Of a stretch of DNA of 64,000 bases, positions 53,867-61,554 are shown in pieces. Numbering within the stretch: the stretch's first letter is position 1; every line of letters begins with the position of its first letter. Under the pieces are notes generated by a model. It had not been told where the DNA came from. It made no database searches and saw nothing but the letters and a program-made list of their open reading frames with translations. Made by a program: the position numbers and the translations under genes. The DNA comes from Nitrososphaerota archaeon (lineage in GTDB: Archaea > Thermoproteota > Nitrososphaeria > Nitrososphaerales > JACQRY01), in NCBI GenBank assembly GCA_016184315.1, contig JACPCU010000008.1, forward strand, positions 1 through 64,000, written 5' to 3'.

Positions 53867-54089
53867 ACTCTTTCCCACGCCTAGGCAAATCACGATCCTC
53901 ATTAAGGTCAAGGCGAACAACATTCATCCTAGCACCAAGCAAATCCTGAACCAAATTCACATATGTCAAATAGCTACCACCAAACCCATTATCACGCTCC
54001 GCACTCCTAATCCTAACCCTCGTATTAGCCGAAACCAAATCCATCCACAACTGCTTAGGAGGAACAAACCTGTTTCCTCCTACAACCAC
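53835..54089 (-). CDS. Small element protein, paralogue of 56018-56253
   Basis: 84 aa from GTG 54089 (start set by comparison with its paralogue). FVPPKQLWMDLVSANTRVRIRS, then GGSYLTYVNLVQD, then DRDLPRRGKESS. The pattern F-V-x-P-x-x-L ... VS-x-x-x-RV-x-(I/L)-RS ... GGSYL-x-x-V-x-L-x-QD is shared with 56018-56253, so both frames are genuine. It looks like a short all-beta protein. No known family. It overlaps the 3' end of the TIR-like gene by 32 nt. Confidence 0.6.
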   Translation of the reverse strand: MVVGGNRFVPPKQLWMDLVSANTRVRIRSAERDNGFGGSYLTYVNLVQDLLGARMNVVRLDLNEDRDLPRRGKESSASDVKVAE

Positions 54090-54195
54090 ACCACAACCTC
54101 TAACAGAAGTAGAGCAACTAAGAAAAGAGAACTCCGAACTTCTGCAAGAACTCGGAAAAATCAAAGAACTACTATCCAAACCACAGTCCTTCTAG
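54073..54195 (+). pseudogene. Possible leftover C-terminal tail of an integrase
   Basis: The open + frame (no start codon) ends TEVEQLRKENSELLQELGKIKELLSK, then PQSF and TAG. This resembles the integrase tail ILQELREIKNLLSG. A C-rich hairpin and CCCCCC run follow, as after the real integrase. It may be a relic of a second recombinase copy; the antisense small gene overlaps only its first few codons. Confidence 0.35.
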
Positions 54196-54322
54196 GTCTA
54201 CCCCGCTATTCGGGGGCTATGCCCGCTTTCCCAAAAAAGAGGAACCCCCCAAAAGTTTTGAAGATCCAAGTGACCGTGCAAATGATTTTCTTAACATTAT
54301 GAGTAAAAATATGTAAAAAAGA

Positions 54323-55720
54323 TTGAACACTAACTCTAATGAATGCATAAATACTGACCTCAACGCACATTCACGTGGAAAATTCGGGATGGAGACTCAA
54401 AATATTGATCTTAAGGAGTTCGCATGCCCTTTATGCGGGAAGCCACTCGCAAGTCATGAATACGATAAGGCGATGGGTGAGCTCACAAGGAAAGTGGCGC
54501 AAACATATGACAAGCAAACGGTAGATCTTAAGAAGCAATATGATGACCAACTGAAACAAGTTGCAGCATCACATAAACAAGAACTCGACAGCCTAAGGGT
54601 AAATCAGGAAAAAACACGCAAGGAGCTCAAGAAAGAATTAGAAGATTCATACAGGGGTCAATTATCTGACCTAAAGAAGACCTACGAAAAGGTCGGTAAA
54701 GAGGGTCAAAAACGATTCGCAGAGCTTGAGAAGAAAATGCGTGCAGAATACAAGAGTGAAATAAAGAAAAAGGAAGGTGAACTAGCAAGTATGGAAAAAG
54801 AACAAGCCCGTATGAGAAAACTCGGTTTTGATGAGGCAGAGAGCAAGTCAAAAGCCGAGATAAAAAGGCTTGAAATATCGCTTGGAGAACGCGATATTCA
54901 GATAAGACGTTTCGAGGGTGAAGTCGAGAGTCTTAACAAAAAGCTTGCCCAAAGTCAATCGGAACTGAAAGGAGAAGCGGGAGAACTCGACCTTTACCTA
55001 GTGCTCACACAAGCATTTTCACAAGACACATTCAGGAGACAAACAAGAGGAACCCAGAGCGGAGACATAATACAACGAATTAGAACAGAAACGACAACGC
55101 TTGATACGCCCATCGTCTACGACAACAAGCAAGCCGAAAGCGTTACAAAAAAAGACATCGATAAAGCGAAGAACTACCAAAAGATTCACTCAACAAACTA
55201 TGTTATCATAGTGTCAAGCAACCTCCCTAAGAAAGACGTTCAGAATGGACTCTACGGGGAGAGAGAAGGAATCCTACTCGTCCATCCATCAATAGTCGTA
55301 GAAGTGGCTCAACAGATCCGCAAAGCAATCACTGAGATAGCTAGACAGTCACAAAGCGCCAAAGATCGAGAAACCAAAGAAGCGAAGCTATACGATTACA
55401 TGAAGAGCCAAGACTTCGCGGGCACGCTAGAAAGGCTACACCGAATTCATCAATCGATGACGGAACTACAGGACAAAGAGGAGAAAGTCCATGAGAGACT
55501 ATGGAAAGAAAGAAAAGCCTTGCAATCACAGATTAACAAAGCATACATCGAAATATCAGGCGGGATAGATAGCATAATGCAGGACAAATCCATCACAGAA
55601 GAAATTCCCGAGAAAAGCTACGAAAAAGACCAACAAGAACATACATTAGAACTACTAGAACCGATAACAGTTAAACCCAAGAAAAAGAAAATCGATCATG
55701 AAAACACTACTCAATCCTAA
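54323..55720 (+). CDS. DUF2130 nuclease-fold protein with zinc knuckle and long coiled coil
   Basis: 465 aa from TTG 54323; ATG 54389 (METQNIDLKEFACPLCGKPL) may be the true start. Parts: C-x2-C knuckle (CPLCGKPL), about 180 residues of Lys/Glu coiled coil, then the DUF2130 domain. That domain shows GEAGELDLYLVLTQAFSQDTF, GDIIQRIR, IVYDNKQAESVTKKDIDKAKNYQ and YVIIVSSNL. It has a restriction-endonuclease-like fold with D...(E/N)xK geometry. A C-terminal helical and Lys-rich tail ends in KPKKKK. Probably a DNA-binding or cutting protein of the element. Confidence 0.82.
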   Translation: MNTNSNECINTDLNAHSRGKFGMETQNIDLKEFACPLCGKPLASHEYDKAMGELTRKVAQTYDKQTVDLKKQYDDQLKQVAASHKQELDSLRVNQEKTRKELKKELEDSYRGQLSDLKKTYEKVGKEGQKRFAELEKKMRAEYKSEIKKKEGELASMEKEQARMRKLGFDEAESKSKAEIKRLEISLGERDIQIRRFEGEVESLNKKLAQSQSELKGEAGELDLYLVLTQAFSQDTFRRQTRGTQSGDIIQRIRTETTTLDTPIVYDNKQAESVTKKDIDKAKNYQKIHSTNYVIIVSSNLPKKDVQNGLYGEREGILLVHPSIVVEVAQQIRKAITEIARQSQSAKDRETKEAKLYDYMKSQDFAGTLERLHRIHQSMTELQDKEEKVHERLWKERKALQSQINKAYIEISGGIDSIMQDKSITEEIPEKSYEKDQQEHTLELLEPITVKPKKKKIDHENTTQS

Positions 55721-55752
55721 TCACTAATAACAGTATTGAGGGAAAGAGATTA

Positions 55753-55956
55753 TTGGTGAACACGCGAGTTAGCGATCCCGAGCATCGTCAGATAAATCGG
55801 AAGATCGACAGGCAGAAAAAGCGACGTATGCGAGCATATCAAAAGTTAATGATTGATCCAAATGACACTCAATCTCTGTCATCATCCGTATCTAGCACAC
55901 TAAAAATCAAAGAGCTAAAGGAGAAAAGGGAAAGGATCAGAACGCGTAAACCCTGA
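55753..55956 (+). CDS. Small basic protein, 67 aa
   Basis: TTG start 32 nt after the DUF2130 gene. VSDPEHRQINRKIDRQKKRRMRAYQKLM and KIKELKEKRERIRTRKP: helical, about one third Lys/Arg. Likely nucleic-acid binding and co-transcribed with DUF2130. No family recognised. Confidence 0.5.
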   Translation: MVNTRVSDPEHRQINRKIDRQKKRRMRAYQKLMIDPNDTQSLSSSVSSTLKIKELKEKRERIRTRKP

Positions 55957-56017
55957 AAGAAAGACCGCAGTAGCTTCCATAGTTACTCAGCATACACTAC
56001 CAGAATCCATAAACCAA

Positions 56018-56253
56018 TCACATAGAGGATTTCTCAGCGTCAGGCAAATGTCGCCGCACAAACGGTCTATCAACAACGAACGTAAAATAGACCTCTTCAC
56101 TGCGACCAACAGCAGGGTCCTGCATAAGCCTAACACCCATCAAATAACTACCACCAATATCCACATCACCACTACGCAACTTAACACGCGCACCATCACT
56201 AACCATACTCATACTCTATACAACTTCTCAGGAGCAACAAACCCATTAACCAT
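56018..56253 (-). pseudogene. Second copy of small element protein, frameshifted near its N-terminus
   Basis: Frame 1 from ATG 56253: MVNGFVAPEKLYRV then TGA. Frame 2 from 56212: MSMVSDGARVKLRSGDVDIG, then GSYLMGVRLMQDP and DRPFVRRHLPDAEKSS. The first piece matches FVPPKQLW and the second matches the rest of the gene at 53835-54089, so together they form one homologue with a 1-nt frameshift at the junction. The second piece has its own ATG and could still be made. Confidence 0.5.
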
Positions 56254-56533
56254 TAACAACGTTTTTCACAGGGCTCAAAATCGAACCAACATCATCAATA
56301 ACCTTGGGCTTATGCTCAGAAATCAATTTCGGACGGCGAACACCGTCACTTAACCACTACATACTCCCACATCCCATAACCCAACATCTCAATAAGTGCC
56401 TATCGATGAACAATTGATGGCGGCTATATGTAACCTGAACAATTGTGAGTTTACCTATCCATAGACATAACCATCCGTCAATATTCTTATCATATCAATA
56501 AAACGTTCACCAGACACATCTCATCAAGCAAAT
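56254..56533. other. Stretch with one weak sORF
   Basis: Minus-strand TTG 56326 to TAA 56246 gives 26 aa (MISEHKPKVIDDVGSILSPV...), with more open frame upstream. Otherwise A/C-rich sequence without clear features, ending before the PLD gene stop. Confidence 0.25.
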
Positions 56534-57079
56534 CTAGATATTGTCCCAAAGTGCTTTGAACTGCTTAACAAGGGGCTTAGCATCCTCACCCTCAAACCAA
56601 TCGATATGTTCAACATTATCCCAAAAACCGCTCTTTGTATAATTCAACGAACCCGAAGCAGCAAACACACCATCCACAACATACAACTTCGCATGCAGAT
56701 GACCTCCAAAAACACTCTTAAGATAAAGAGGATAAGAACCAACCTTCTTCTTCCTCCTCCAGCCAATCACAAAACCCAAAGGAGCAAGCAAACCAAAACT
56801 TGGAACACCAAATACCAACGTCAACACTACAATTAACAGCCAATTTCTACCATACCTAAACCTGCCGTGCTCCAAAATTCTCACAGACTTCTGCTGCCAC
56901 TTCTCACTACCGACGGAAGTAACAACCCATATCTTAACGCCGCTTCTAGCCCTCCTAACCAGCCACCAAGCATAACCATACGAAATAAACGGAGAACAAA
57001 CACCAATCCAATCTCTAGCCTTACCCAGATTCCTAAACACCACTTCACCAGCGCGAGGACCCGTAAAGGAAACCAACAC
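56534..57079 (-). CDS. Phospholipase-D-family protein with embedded membrane hairpin
   Basis: 181 aa, GTG start. VFRNLGKARDWIGVCSPFISYGYAWWLVRRARSGVKIWVVTS is the first half of a PLD fold. Then comes a hydrophobic pair NWLLIVVLTLVFGVPSFGLLAPLGFVIGWRRKKK (about 75-110). Then the HKD motif HAKLYVVDGVFAASGSLNYT and FWDNVEHIDWF. A single HKD is usual for small PLD nucleases that dimerise. The membrane segment placed inside the domain is unusual. Could be a nuclease anchored at the membrane. Confidence 0.78.
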   Translation of the reverse strand: MLVSFTGPRAGEVVFRNLGKARDWIGVCSPFISYGYAWWLVRRARSGVKIWVVTSVGSEKWQQKSVRILEHGRFRYGRNWLLIVVLTLVFGVPSFGLLAPLGFVIGWRRKKKVGSYPLYLKSVFGGHLHAKLYVVDGVFAASGSLNYTKSGFWDNVEHIDWFEGEDAKPLVKQFKALWDNI

Positions 57080-57779
57080 GCAACAATCTACGATACTCCT
57101 TCATTAATCAATCGTTATGAAAGAAGAACAAAAGCCTCACCACGACCACAACCAACACACCTAAACCTTACCATCAACAAACTTCAACCTTCGAACCCTA
57201 AACGAATCATCGTCAAACGTCAAAGAACACCCACCACCATTCTCTTACCATCGACAATAGAACAATCCCCTTCCTCAGAGACACAACAGGGGAAGTAAAC
57301 CAACCCAAGAGAAAACGCTACGCTCCAAGTCGGGAGACACATGGGATACGCGCCTCATTATTCAACTCACATTTTTCCATGAAACCTCACTCGCAAAAAA
57401 CTCCGCTACGCTCCATACACGCTCCCTCGGACACATGGAAAAATATTCGATACACGAGAGGCGCAAAACCCTTTGAATCTCCCGAACCCACTACGCACAT
57501 AGTCGTAGTGCAGAGGCTTCACGCATACCACACGGAAAAGCCTCCACGCATACACCACTCCAAGATCAACACAGGGAACCTTCACCCTGAAACGAAACCA
57601 AGGAACAACCAAGCGGGCATCGAACATAGGGAACCCCATACCCTAAAATCTCGCCCGCAAAAAGACCAGCATTCACATCAACAACCACGCAACACCACCA
57701 CGCCGTTAGCAGACAAACCAACAGAAGCAAGATGATACAGAAAAGAAACAGAACAACGCAAAGAAACGCTAGCGCACGA
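57080..57779. other. Non-coding or uncertain stretch with repeats
   Basis: Several long track ORFs (56867-57298 +, 57379-57735 +, 57406-57639 -) have low-complexity A/C- or G/T-driven composition and no motif, so I do not call genes. The part 57295-57480 holds repeats listed separately. Confidence 0.35.
57310..57470. repeat. Direct and inverted repeats inside element
   Basis: Inverted: ATTTTTCCATG (57371-57381) and CATGGAAAAAT (57434-57444), perfect 11-bp arms 52 nt apart. Direct: CGCTACGCTCC occurs twice (about 57316 and 57404), each followed by GACACATGG and ATAC(A/G)CG. Could be an origin, partition or recombination site of the element. Confidence 0.5.
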
Positions 57780-57947
57780 TCAAGAACCAGACAACTTTTC
57801 AATCACAATCTTACCATCTTCAATCCTTGCCAGCAAATCTTCACCAACCTGAAAAGGAAAGGCGCTATCCCTAACGAATACACTCGGCAAATTTATCGTA
57901 TGCCTAGACCTAACCGCATAGATCTTAACCTTAACCTTATTCACCAT
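57780..57947 (-). CDS. AbrB/SpoVT-like small DNA-binding protein, 55 aa
   Basis: Not in the track. ATG 57947, TGA 57780-57782. MVNKVKVKIYAVRSRHTINL, then PSVFVRDSAFPFQVGEDLLARIEDGKIVIEKL: the swapped-hairpin AbrB pattern (basic strand, 'INLPSVFVRD...F', then G-E-x-L-x-A-x-I-E-D-G-K-I-V-I). Element regulators or antitoxins often have this form. Divergent from the 65-aa gene at 58032 with a TATA-rich spacer between. Confidence 0.68.
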   Translation of the reverse strand: MVNKVKVKIYAVRSRHTINLPSVFVRDSAFPFQVGEDLLARIEDGKIVIEKLSGS

Positions 57948-58031
57948 ACCATACACCTTGGTATAACCACCTATAACTATTTTGTATATACTAAATCACC
58001 GTATTTATTACCTACCAAATCACATACCAAG
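57948..58031. promoter_or_regulatory. Divergent promoter region, AbrB-like / 58032
   Basis: Contains TTTTGTATATACTAAAT and GTATTTATTACC (TATA-like in both directions) and GGTATAACC beside the AbrB start. Likely autoregulated by the AbrB-like protein. Confidence 0.4.
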
Positions 58032-58229
58032 ATGCGAGAAAAAATGGCTAAAACCGAGACTAATCAAAGCCTACAAACGAACCAAACCAAAGGAGCAAGC
58101 CTAACCATGACCAACACCAACGAGACAAATAGTATTCCTATATTACTAAACGTTAAAGCTCCGTTAACGTTTAAGTTAACGAATTATCAAGATTCAGTTC
58201 ATATGAGAGGCGCGTGTGAAGGTAGATAG
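58032..58229 (+). CDS. Asn/Thr-rich small protein, 65 aa
   Basis: ATG 58032; the longer track ORF starts far upstream across the AbrB gene. MREKMAKTETNQSLQTNQTK, then NTNETNSIPILLNVKAPLTFKLTNYQDS. Polar, low complexity in its first half. Its DNA holds three GTTAA/CGTTAACG-type words (58149-58181). No family. Right-most gene of the element. Confidence 0.4.
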   Translation: MREKMAKTETNQSLQTNQTKGASLTMTNTNETNSIPILLNVKAPLTFKLTNYQDSVHMRGACEGR

Positions 58230-58311
58230 ATAGTAATTGGGTAGGAGCTGTCGTCCTATAAGAAGGCTTTAGGGCGAAACCGTATAGAATCGAGAATAGG
58301 TTCGACCAACC

Positions 58312-59692
58312 ATGAGCAGTCATGCGGACCTGTTGATAAGAAACGGGAAAATAGTAACTCCCCTTGGAATAGTTGAAGCAGACGTGGCTGTCAGCGATGG
58401 AAGAATCGAGGGCATCAGCCGTTCCGCTCGCTATGACTCCAACGAGAAGATCGATGCAGAAGGCAGGCTTGTTATGCCTGGTGTCATAGATCCCCATGTC
58501 CACATCTATTCTGAGGGAGCGGGAAGAATCTTTGAGGAAAACTGTAGGCTTGAAACCCCTTCTATGATCACTGGTGGGGTCACCACAGCCATGGGCTTCA
58601 TCAGAGGCACAAAGCCCTATGGCCCTATTCTTCCAGCCATGGTTAGAGCCGTTGGAGAACACTCGCTGGTCGACATGATGTTTCACTTGGTTATCAGCAC
58701 AGGGGACCAGTTCAACGAGATCCCCAGCTACTATAGGAATCATGGGATACGTTCATTCAAGTTCTACATGGGTCCGAAGGGAGTGGAGCTCTTTCCAGGC
58801 GGCTACGAGACGGATGACGGGTCGCTCTACGGAGTACTGGGAACTGTTTCTTCACTCGGAAAGGATGCGGTGGCCATGATTCATGCGGAGAACTGGGATT
58901 TAGCGAATTCTTTGAAGGCACAGTTCCAGAAGCAGGGTTAGAAGAGATCATGTGGCATGGTCTGACTCTAGGCCCGGGTTCGGAGAGGAGGAGTCTGTTC
59001 AGAGGGCGGCTCTTTTTGCTCGTGAGCAGCGTTGCCGCCTATTCATTGTTCACATCTCTTCTTCGCAGACCCTTTTAGGGCTCTGGCTTGGGGTAGGGGT
59101 GAAGGTGTTGAAATCGAGGCTGAGGTTACTCCCCACCATCTAGCGTTGTCTAAGACCGATAAGGCGCCGATTCCACTGAAGTTTACTCCGCCTGTCCGCA
59201 GTAAAGAGGATTGTGAAGATCTCTGGAACGCTCTTAGAACCGGGATGATTAGCTGTGTCGGCTCGGATCATCAGGGGGGAAGGAAGAAGGCTGAGCTACC
59301 TAAGGCTGATGATACTTAGGGTGGAAGAGGAAGCGGGTTCCCAGGCTCAGGCCTCATTCTTCCAGTCTTGTTGAGCGAGGGTTTCCACAAGAATAGGCTG
59401 AGTCTGGAGAGAATAGCTGAGGTTTCAAGCCTTAATGCTGCCAGATGCTTCGGCCTGTATCCTCGGAAAGGTGTTATTTCAATAGGCTCCGATGCCGATA
59501 TTCTTGTGGTGGATCCTGATAAGGAGAATTACTGTTTCCCCTGAAAGTCTACGCTTATCGACAGATTTCACTCCGTTCGATGGTCAAAGGCTGAAAGGGT
59601 GGCCCACAACCACTATTATTCGCGGGAAGATTCAGCTGGAGGACGGTGAGCTGGTAGGCAAGGCTGGAGGCATGTATCTGAATCACCGTTAA
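58312..59692 (+). pseudogene. Dihydropyrimidinase / hydantoinase, multiply disrupted
   Basis: Starts as a normal enzyme (ADLLIRNGKIVTPLGIVEADVAV, VIDPHVHIYSEGAG, MTGG-type ITGGVTTAMGF, FKFYMGPKG). A one-base insertion near 58941 shifts QKQG to RRDHVAWSDSRPGF. A second shift lies near 59065 (VHISSS to ADPFRALAWGRGEG). TGG became TAG at about 59317-59319 (DT-stop-GGRGSGFPGSG). A third shift lies near 59532 (DPDKE to TVSPESL). After that KGWPTTTIIRGKIQ ends the family. Three frameshifts plus one nonsense mean it is not functional. No BHB-like fold at these sites. Confidence 0.88.
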
Positions 59693-59767
59693 AGCTGGAA
59701 ACTGAATGTCCGCGCCCTTCGCTACGGATAAACTTCGATATCTAGAAACAACCTAGAATAAAAACAT

Positions 59768-60940
59768 CTACTTAGTCGCGTGTGGAACATAGGCACACGC
59801 AGGATCTTCAGCAAGTGAGTCTCCAAATCTGGTGTAGGCCCTCGCCCGTGAGCCACCGCACAGCTCTCTGAACTCACATATTCCGCATCTGCCTGCAAAC
59901 GCCATAGGATTCCTTAGATCATTAAACAGTTGGTCGCTTCTGTAAAGCTCCTGTAGTGAATTACTCCTAACATTCCCCCTCGGCACGGGGAGGAAGCCGC
60001 CAGGAAACACGGTGCCGTCATATCCTATGAAAACGATTCCTTTGCCGTCTCCTGTAGATCCAATCGAACTTGGCGCATTGTGCTGATAGGGTCCACACAA
60101 TTGCAGTAATTTCTCAAGTAACATCTTGTAGATTTCTGATTGTGCAGTAGACTTGCCACGTGAGCGTTGTATAACAATACGTCTGTAAAAAGGGGCTTCT
60201 ACGGTACGCACCGTGACGCCGTACCGGGAAGCATCGTAGAGGAAATTTGCTACAGCTTCGCACTCGTGAGGGTTTAACTCCTCTATTTGGGTGCCTCTGC
60301 CGATCTTTATGAGGAAAAAGACCTCCCAAACTTTCACACCAAGCTCTTTGATCAACGCGAATAGTTCAGGCAGCTCATGATAGTTTTGCTTCATTACGCA
60401 AGTGTTCACTTGAACATTGAGGCCCATTTTCATAGCCGTTTTAGCTAATCCAAGCGTCGTAGCCCATGTCCCACCTACTCCTCTAATGAAATCATGGGTC
60501 GCCTCCATGCCGTCAAGACTAAAGGATATCGAAGAAACACCTAAATCAAGAAACTTTTCAAGGGCATCCTTTGTCAATAGTCTTGTGACAGCAGGGGAAA
60601 CAGCTACCGGTAACCCGTGTTTTCTAGCATACCCTATGACAGTGAATATGTCTTGCCTGTTAAGAAGGTCACCTCCCGTCAGGATCAAGATAGGATAGGG
60701 CCTGCCGAAAGATCTAATCCCCTCGATCAAATTACAGGCTTCGTCAAACGATAGTTCACCTGGAAGGGAGGATGGAATAGCCTCAGCTCTGCAGTGTTTG
60801 CACGCAAGGAGGCATGCTTTAGTCGTTTCCCAGAATACTAGGAGTGGCTTCGTGGAAAAGTCCCATTGCAATCTATGGCCTTCCGAATTTGCCTTCGATG
60901 ATTGATGGATGTAGGTCAAACACCTTTGCACCGTTGCCAA
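59768..60940 (-). CDS. Radical SAM/SPASM protein, AhbD/NirJ-like
   Basis: 390 aa. Radical SAM cluster CLLACKHCRAEAI (C-x3-C-x2-C), GGDLLNRQDIF and LDGMEATHDFIRG. C-terminal SPASM cysteines (FAGRCGICEFRELCGGSRARAYTRFGDSLAEDPAC). The GGDLL/RGxGG and SRARAYA-like endings are typical of the haem-related AhbD/NirJ group, which decarboxylates or modifies haem precursors. Next to hemACD, supporting a step of the siroheme-dependent haem route. Confidence 0.85.
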   Translation of the reverse strand: MATVQRCLTYIHQSSKANSEGHRLQWDFSTKPLLVFWETTKACLLACKHCRAEAIPSSLPGELSFDEACNLIEGIRSFGRPYPILILTGGDLLNRQDIFTVIGYARKHGLPVAVSPAVTRLLTKDALEKFLDLGVSSISFSLDGMEATHDFIRGVGGTWATTLGLAKTAMKMGLNVQVNTCVMKQNYHELPELFALIKELGVKVWEVFFLIKIGRGTQIEELNPHECEAVANFLYDASRYGVTVRTVEAPFYRRIVIQRSRGKSTAQSEIYKMLLEKLLQLCGPYQHNAPSSIGSTGDGKGIVFIGYDGTVFPGGFLPVPRGNVRSNSLQELYRSDQLFNDLRNPMAFAGRCGICEFRELCGGSRARAYTRFGDSLAEDPACAYVPHATK

Positions 60941-60946
60941 GCCATT

Positions 60947-61441
60947 TTAAGCAAATCCGAGAAGTGTACCCAGCACCGTCAAACCGAAAGTTAAGAACAG
61001 TGCAAGCCAGCCTGCTACGATCATACGCTTCCTTAATTTTTGATAATCTTCCACTTTGATTACGGTTGGGAGCAAGCGTCCTATACGGCTGTGATAAACG
61101 GCTGCGACAAGCACTATTGGAGCGATGAGAAACTTCAGGACAACGATTTCTCCGAATTGCATCGAATAGAACCGTGGATCTAGAAACTGAATCGGGCTTA
61201 TCCCGTGGTTTAGAACATTGATTACGCCTGTGAGCATAGCAATGTAAAGTGAAAATCTGATAGGCATTGCCACAGTTCTACCCACTTTACCCATCAGTTC
61301 TGAAGATTCTCTTACATCCATTATCTTCCTCAGCCCTCTATTCATCAGGGTTATCACAATCATGCCACCTAACCATACCGAAACAGAAGTTATGTGTAGC
61401 CATTTTACAAGAACAAGCCACGCGAAGAATAAATCTACCAT
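60947..61441 (-). CDS. CopD/HemJ-like four-helix membrane protein
   Basis: 164 aa. LVLVKWLHITSVSVWLGGMIVITLM holds a conserved His in helix 1, followed by three more segments (FSLYIAMLTGVINVL, VVLKFLIAPIVLVAAVYHSRIG, MIVAGWLALFLTFGLTVLGTLLG). The W-L-H and Y-H-x-R-I-G stretches match the CopD/HemJ-type fold, which can bind haem or copper. Stop is 6 nt before the radical SAM start, one operon. Confidence 0.78.
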   Translation of the reverse strand: MVDLFFAWLVLVKWLHITSVSVWLGGMIVITLMNRGLRKIMDVRESSELMGKVGRTVAMPIRFSLYIAMLTGVINVLNHGISPIQFLDPRFYSMQFGEIVVLKFLIAPIVLVAAVYHSRIGRLLPTVIKVEDYQKLRKRMIVAGWLALFLTFGLTVLGTLLGFA

Positions 61442-61554
61442 GGCCCGGGCTGGAATAACCGGCTACTTAACTTTCCTGATTCCTCTATTAATATGTGAAT
61501 TTTTAGCGCTTTCTTTAATAACACCTAACCGCAGGTGTCGCTGAAGGGCTTGCC

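Noticed and set aside
54057-54081. AGGAGGAA...TTCCTCCT inverted repeat as an operator
   Set aside because: Comparison with the paralogue at 56018-56253 shows it lies inside the coding part of the small element protein.
57379-57735. 118-aa + ORF in element 2
   Set aside because: Composition follows the A/C strand bias, no motif, and a competing minus ORF of equal quality; neither supported.
58930-59540. BHB introns as explanation for the breaks in dihydropyrimidinase
   Set aside because: The breaks are single-base shifts and one TGG-to-TAG change; no inserted block or BHB fold is present.
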